Positions 63,655 to 64,000 of a DNA stretch of 64,000 bases are shown here, in pieces. The DNA is from Actinomadura sp. J1-007 (GTDB lineage: Bacteria; Actinomycetota; Actinomycetes; Streptosporangiales; Streptosporangiaceae), in NCBI RefSeq assembly GCF_009793335.1, contig NZ_WING01000002.1:124001-188000 (forward strand), given 5' to 3'. The notes under the pieces are model-generated. The model was given only the letters and a program-made list of their open reading frames with translations, searched no databases and was not told the origin of the DNA. Each line of letters starts with the position of its first letter. Position 1 is the stretch's first letter. A program made the translations under genes and the position numbers.

Positions 63655-64000
63655 TCACATCCGGAAGACGCCGTAGCCGACCGGCTCCAGCGGTGCGTTC
63701 GCCGCGACCGACAGCCCGAGCCCGAGCACGCGCCGGGTGTCGCGCGGGTCGATGACCCCGTCGTCCCACAGCCGCGCGGTCGAGTAGTAGGGGTTGCCCT
63801 GCGCCTCGTACTGCTCGCGGATCGGCGCCTTGAACGCCTCCTCGTCCTCGGCGGACCAGGCGTCGCCGAGCTGGTCGCGGCGGACCGTCGCGAGGACGGA
63901 CGCCGCCTGCTCGCCGCCCATCACCGAGACGCGGGCGTTCGGCCACATCCACAGGAAGCGCGGCGAGTACGCCCGGCCGCACATCGCGTAGTTGCCCGCG
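63655..64000 (-). CDS. acyl-CoA carboxylase carboxyltransferase subunit (methylcrotonyl-CoA carboxylase beta), partial
   Basis: Only the last 114 residues are in the window: MCGRAYSPRFLWMWPNARVS, MGGEQAASVL, REQYEAQGNPYYSTARLWDDGVIDPRDTR, ending PVGYGVFRM (in parts). MGGEQAA and the DDGVIDPRDTR block are hallmarks of the carboxyltransferase beta subunits for methylcrotonyl- and related CoAs. The gene continues past the right edge. First visible gene of the leftward operon; its product combines with the biotin carboxylase subunit. Confidence 0.93.
   Translation of the reverse strand, partial: AGNYAMCGRAYSPRFLWMWPNARVSVMGGEQAASVLATVRRDQLGDAWSAEDEEAFKAPIREQYEAQGNPYYSTARLWDDGVIDPRDTRRVLGLGLSVAANAPLEPVGYGVFRM

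Overview
The window is very GC-rich (mostly C or G at third codon positions) and reads as a chromosomal segment of a filamentous actinomycete. Gene content points to Streptosporangiales/Thermomonosporaceae (Actinomadura-like) or a close relative: a complete conservon (sensor ATPase, roadblock, DUF742, small GTPase, two P450s), DUF397/Scr1-type regulators, anti-sigma-like HATPases, DUF574 S-adenosylmethionine methyltransferase, DUF5999, DUF6082, DUF6879, SARP/LAL giant regulators, GPP34 and SPFH proteins. The family-level placement is inference. I saw no rRNA, tRNA, CRISPR array, insertion sequence or complete prophage.

Layout. 0-4 kb: an incomplete LAL regulator and a family 4 glycosyltransferase. 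4.2-9.8 kb: serpin, GGCT-fold protein, peroxiredoxin, CocE-type hydrolase, MscS channel. 9.8-14 kb: HATPase, GPP34, ribbon-helix-helix protein, SPFH protein, drug-efflux MFS. 14-17.7 kb: AfsR/SARP-NTPase regulator and a limonene-epoxide-hydrolase-like protein. 18-23.7 kb: conservon. 23.8-32.3 kb: an accessory stretch with a nuclease-helicase (DUF2075), a MazG-like pyrophosphohydrolase, remnants of a Scr1/DUF397/HATPase locus, an SMC-like ATPase with zinc hook plus a small helical partner, a NERD protein and DUF6082/DUF6879 proteins; this is the best place to look for an undescribed (possibly anti-phage) system. 32.9-43.5 kb: PRC-barrel protein, kinase remnant, secreted SGNH esterase, YdcF, molybdopterin oxidoreductase and several small proteins, including two paralogues sharing an unusual EEYLAWLAD motif. 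43.6-54.5 kb: DUF574 methyltransferase, DedA, NarL-type two-component pair, YbaK, HD protein, FAD oxidoreductase, MarR/DoxX divergent pair, OtsA, HATPase/DUF397 pair. 54.5-64 kb: acyl-CoA ligase, MFS, amidase, and a leucine/isovalerate-type catabolic operon (carboxyltransferase, biotin carboxylase, HMG-CoA lyase, acyl-CoA dehydrogenase) with overlapping start/stop codons.

A general caution: about ten genes are interrupted by what looks like one missing base, usually within or beside a C or G run. The protein similarity resumes cleanly in the next frame. That pattern suggests sequencing or assembly errors at least as much as real pseudogenes, so I mark such genes as frame-shifted and give the place of each break.
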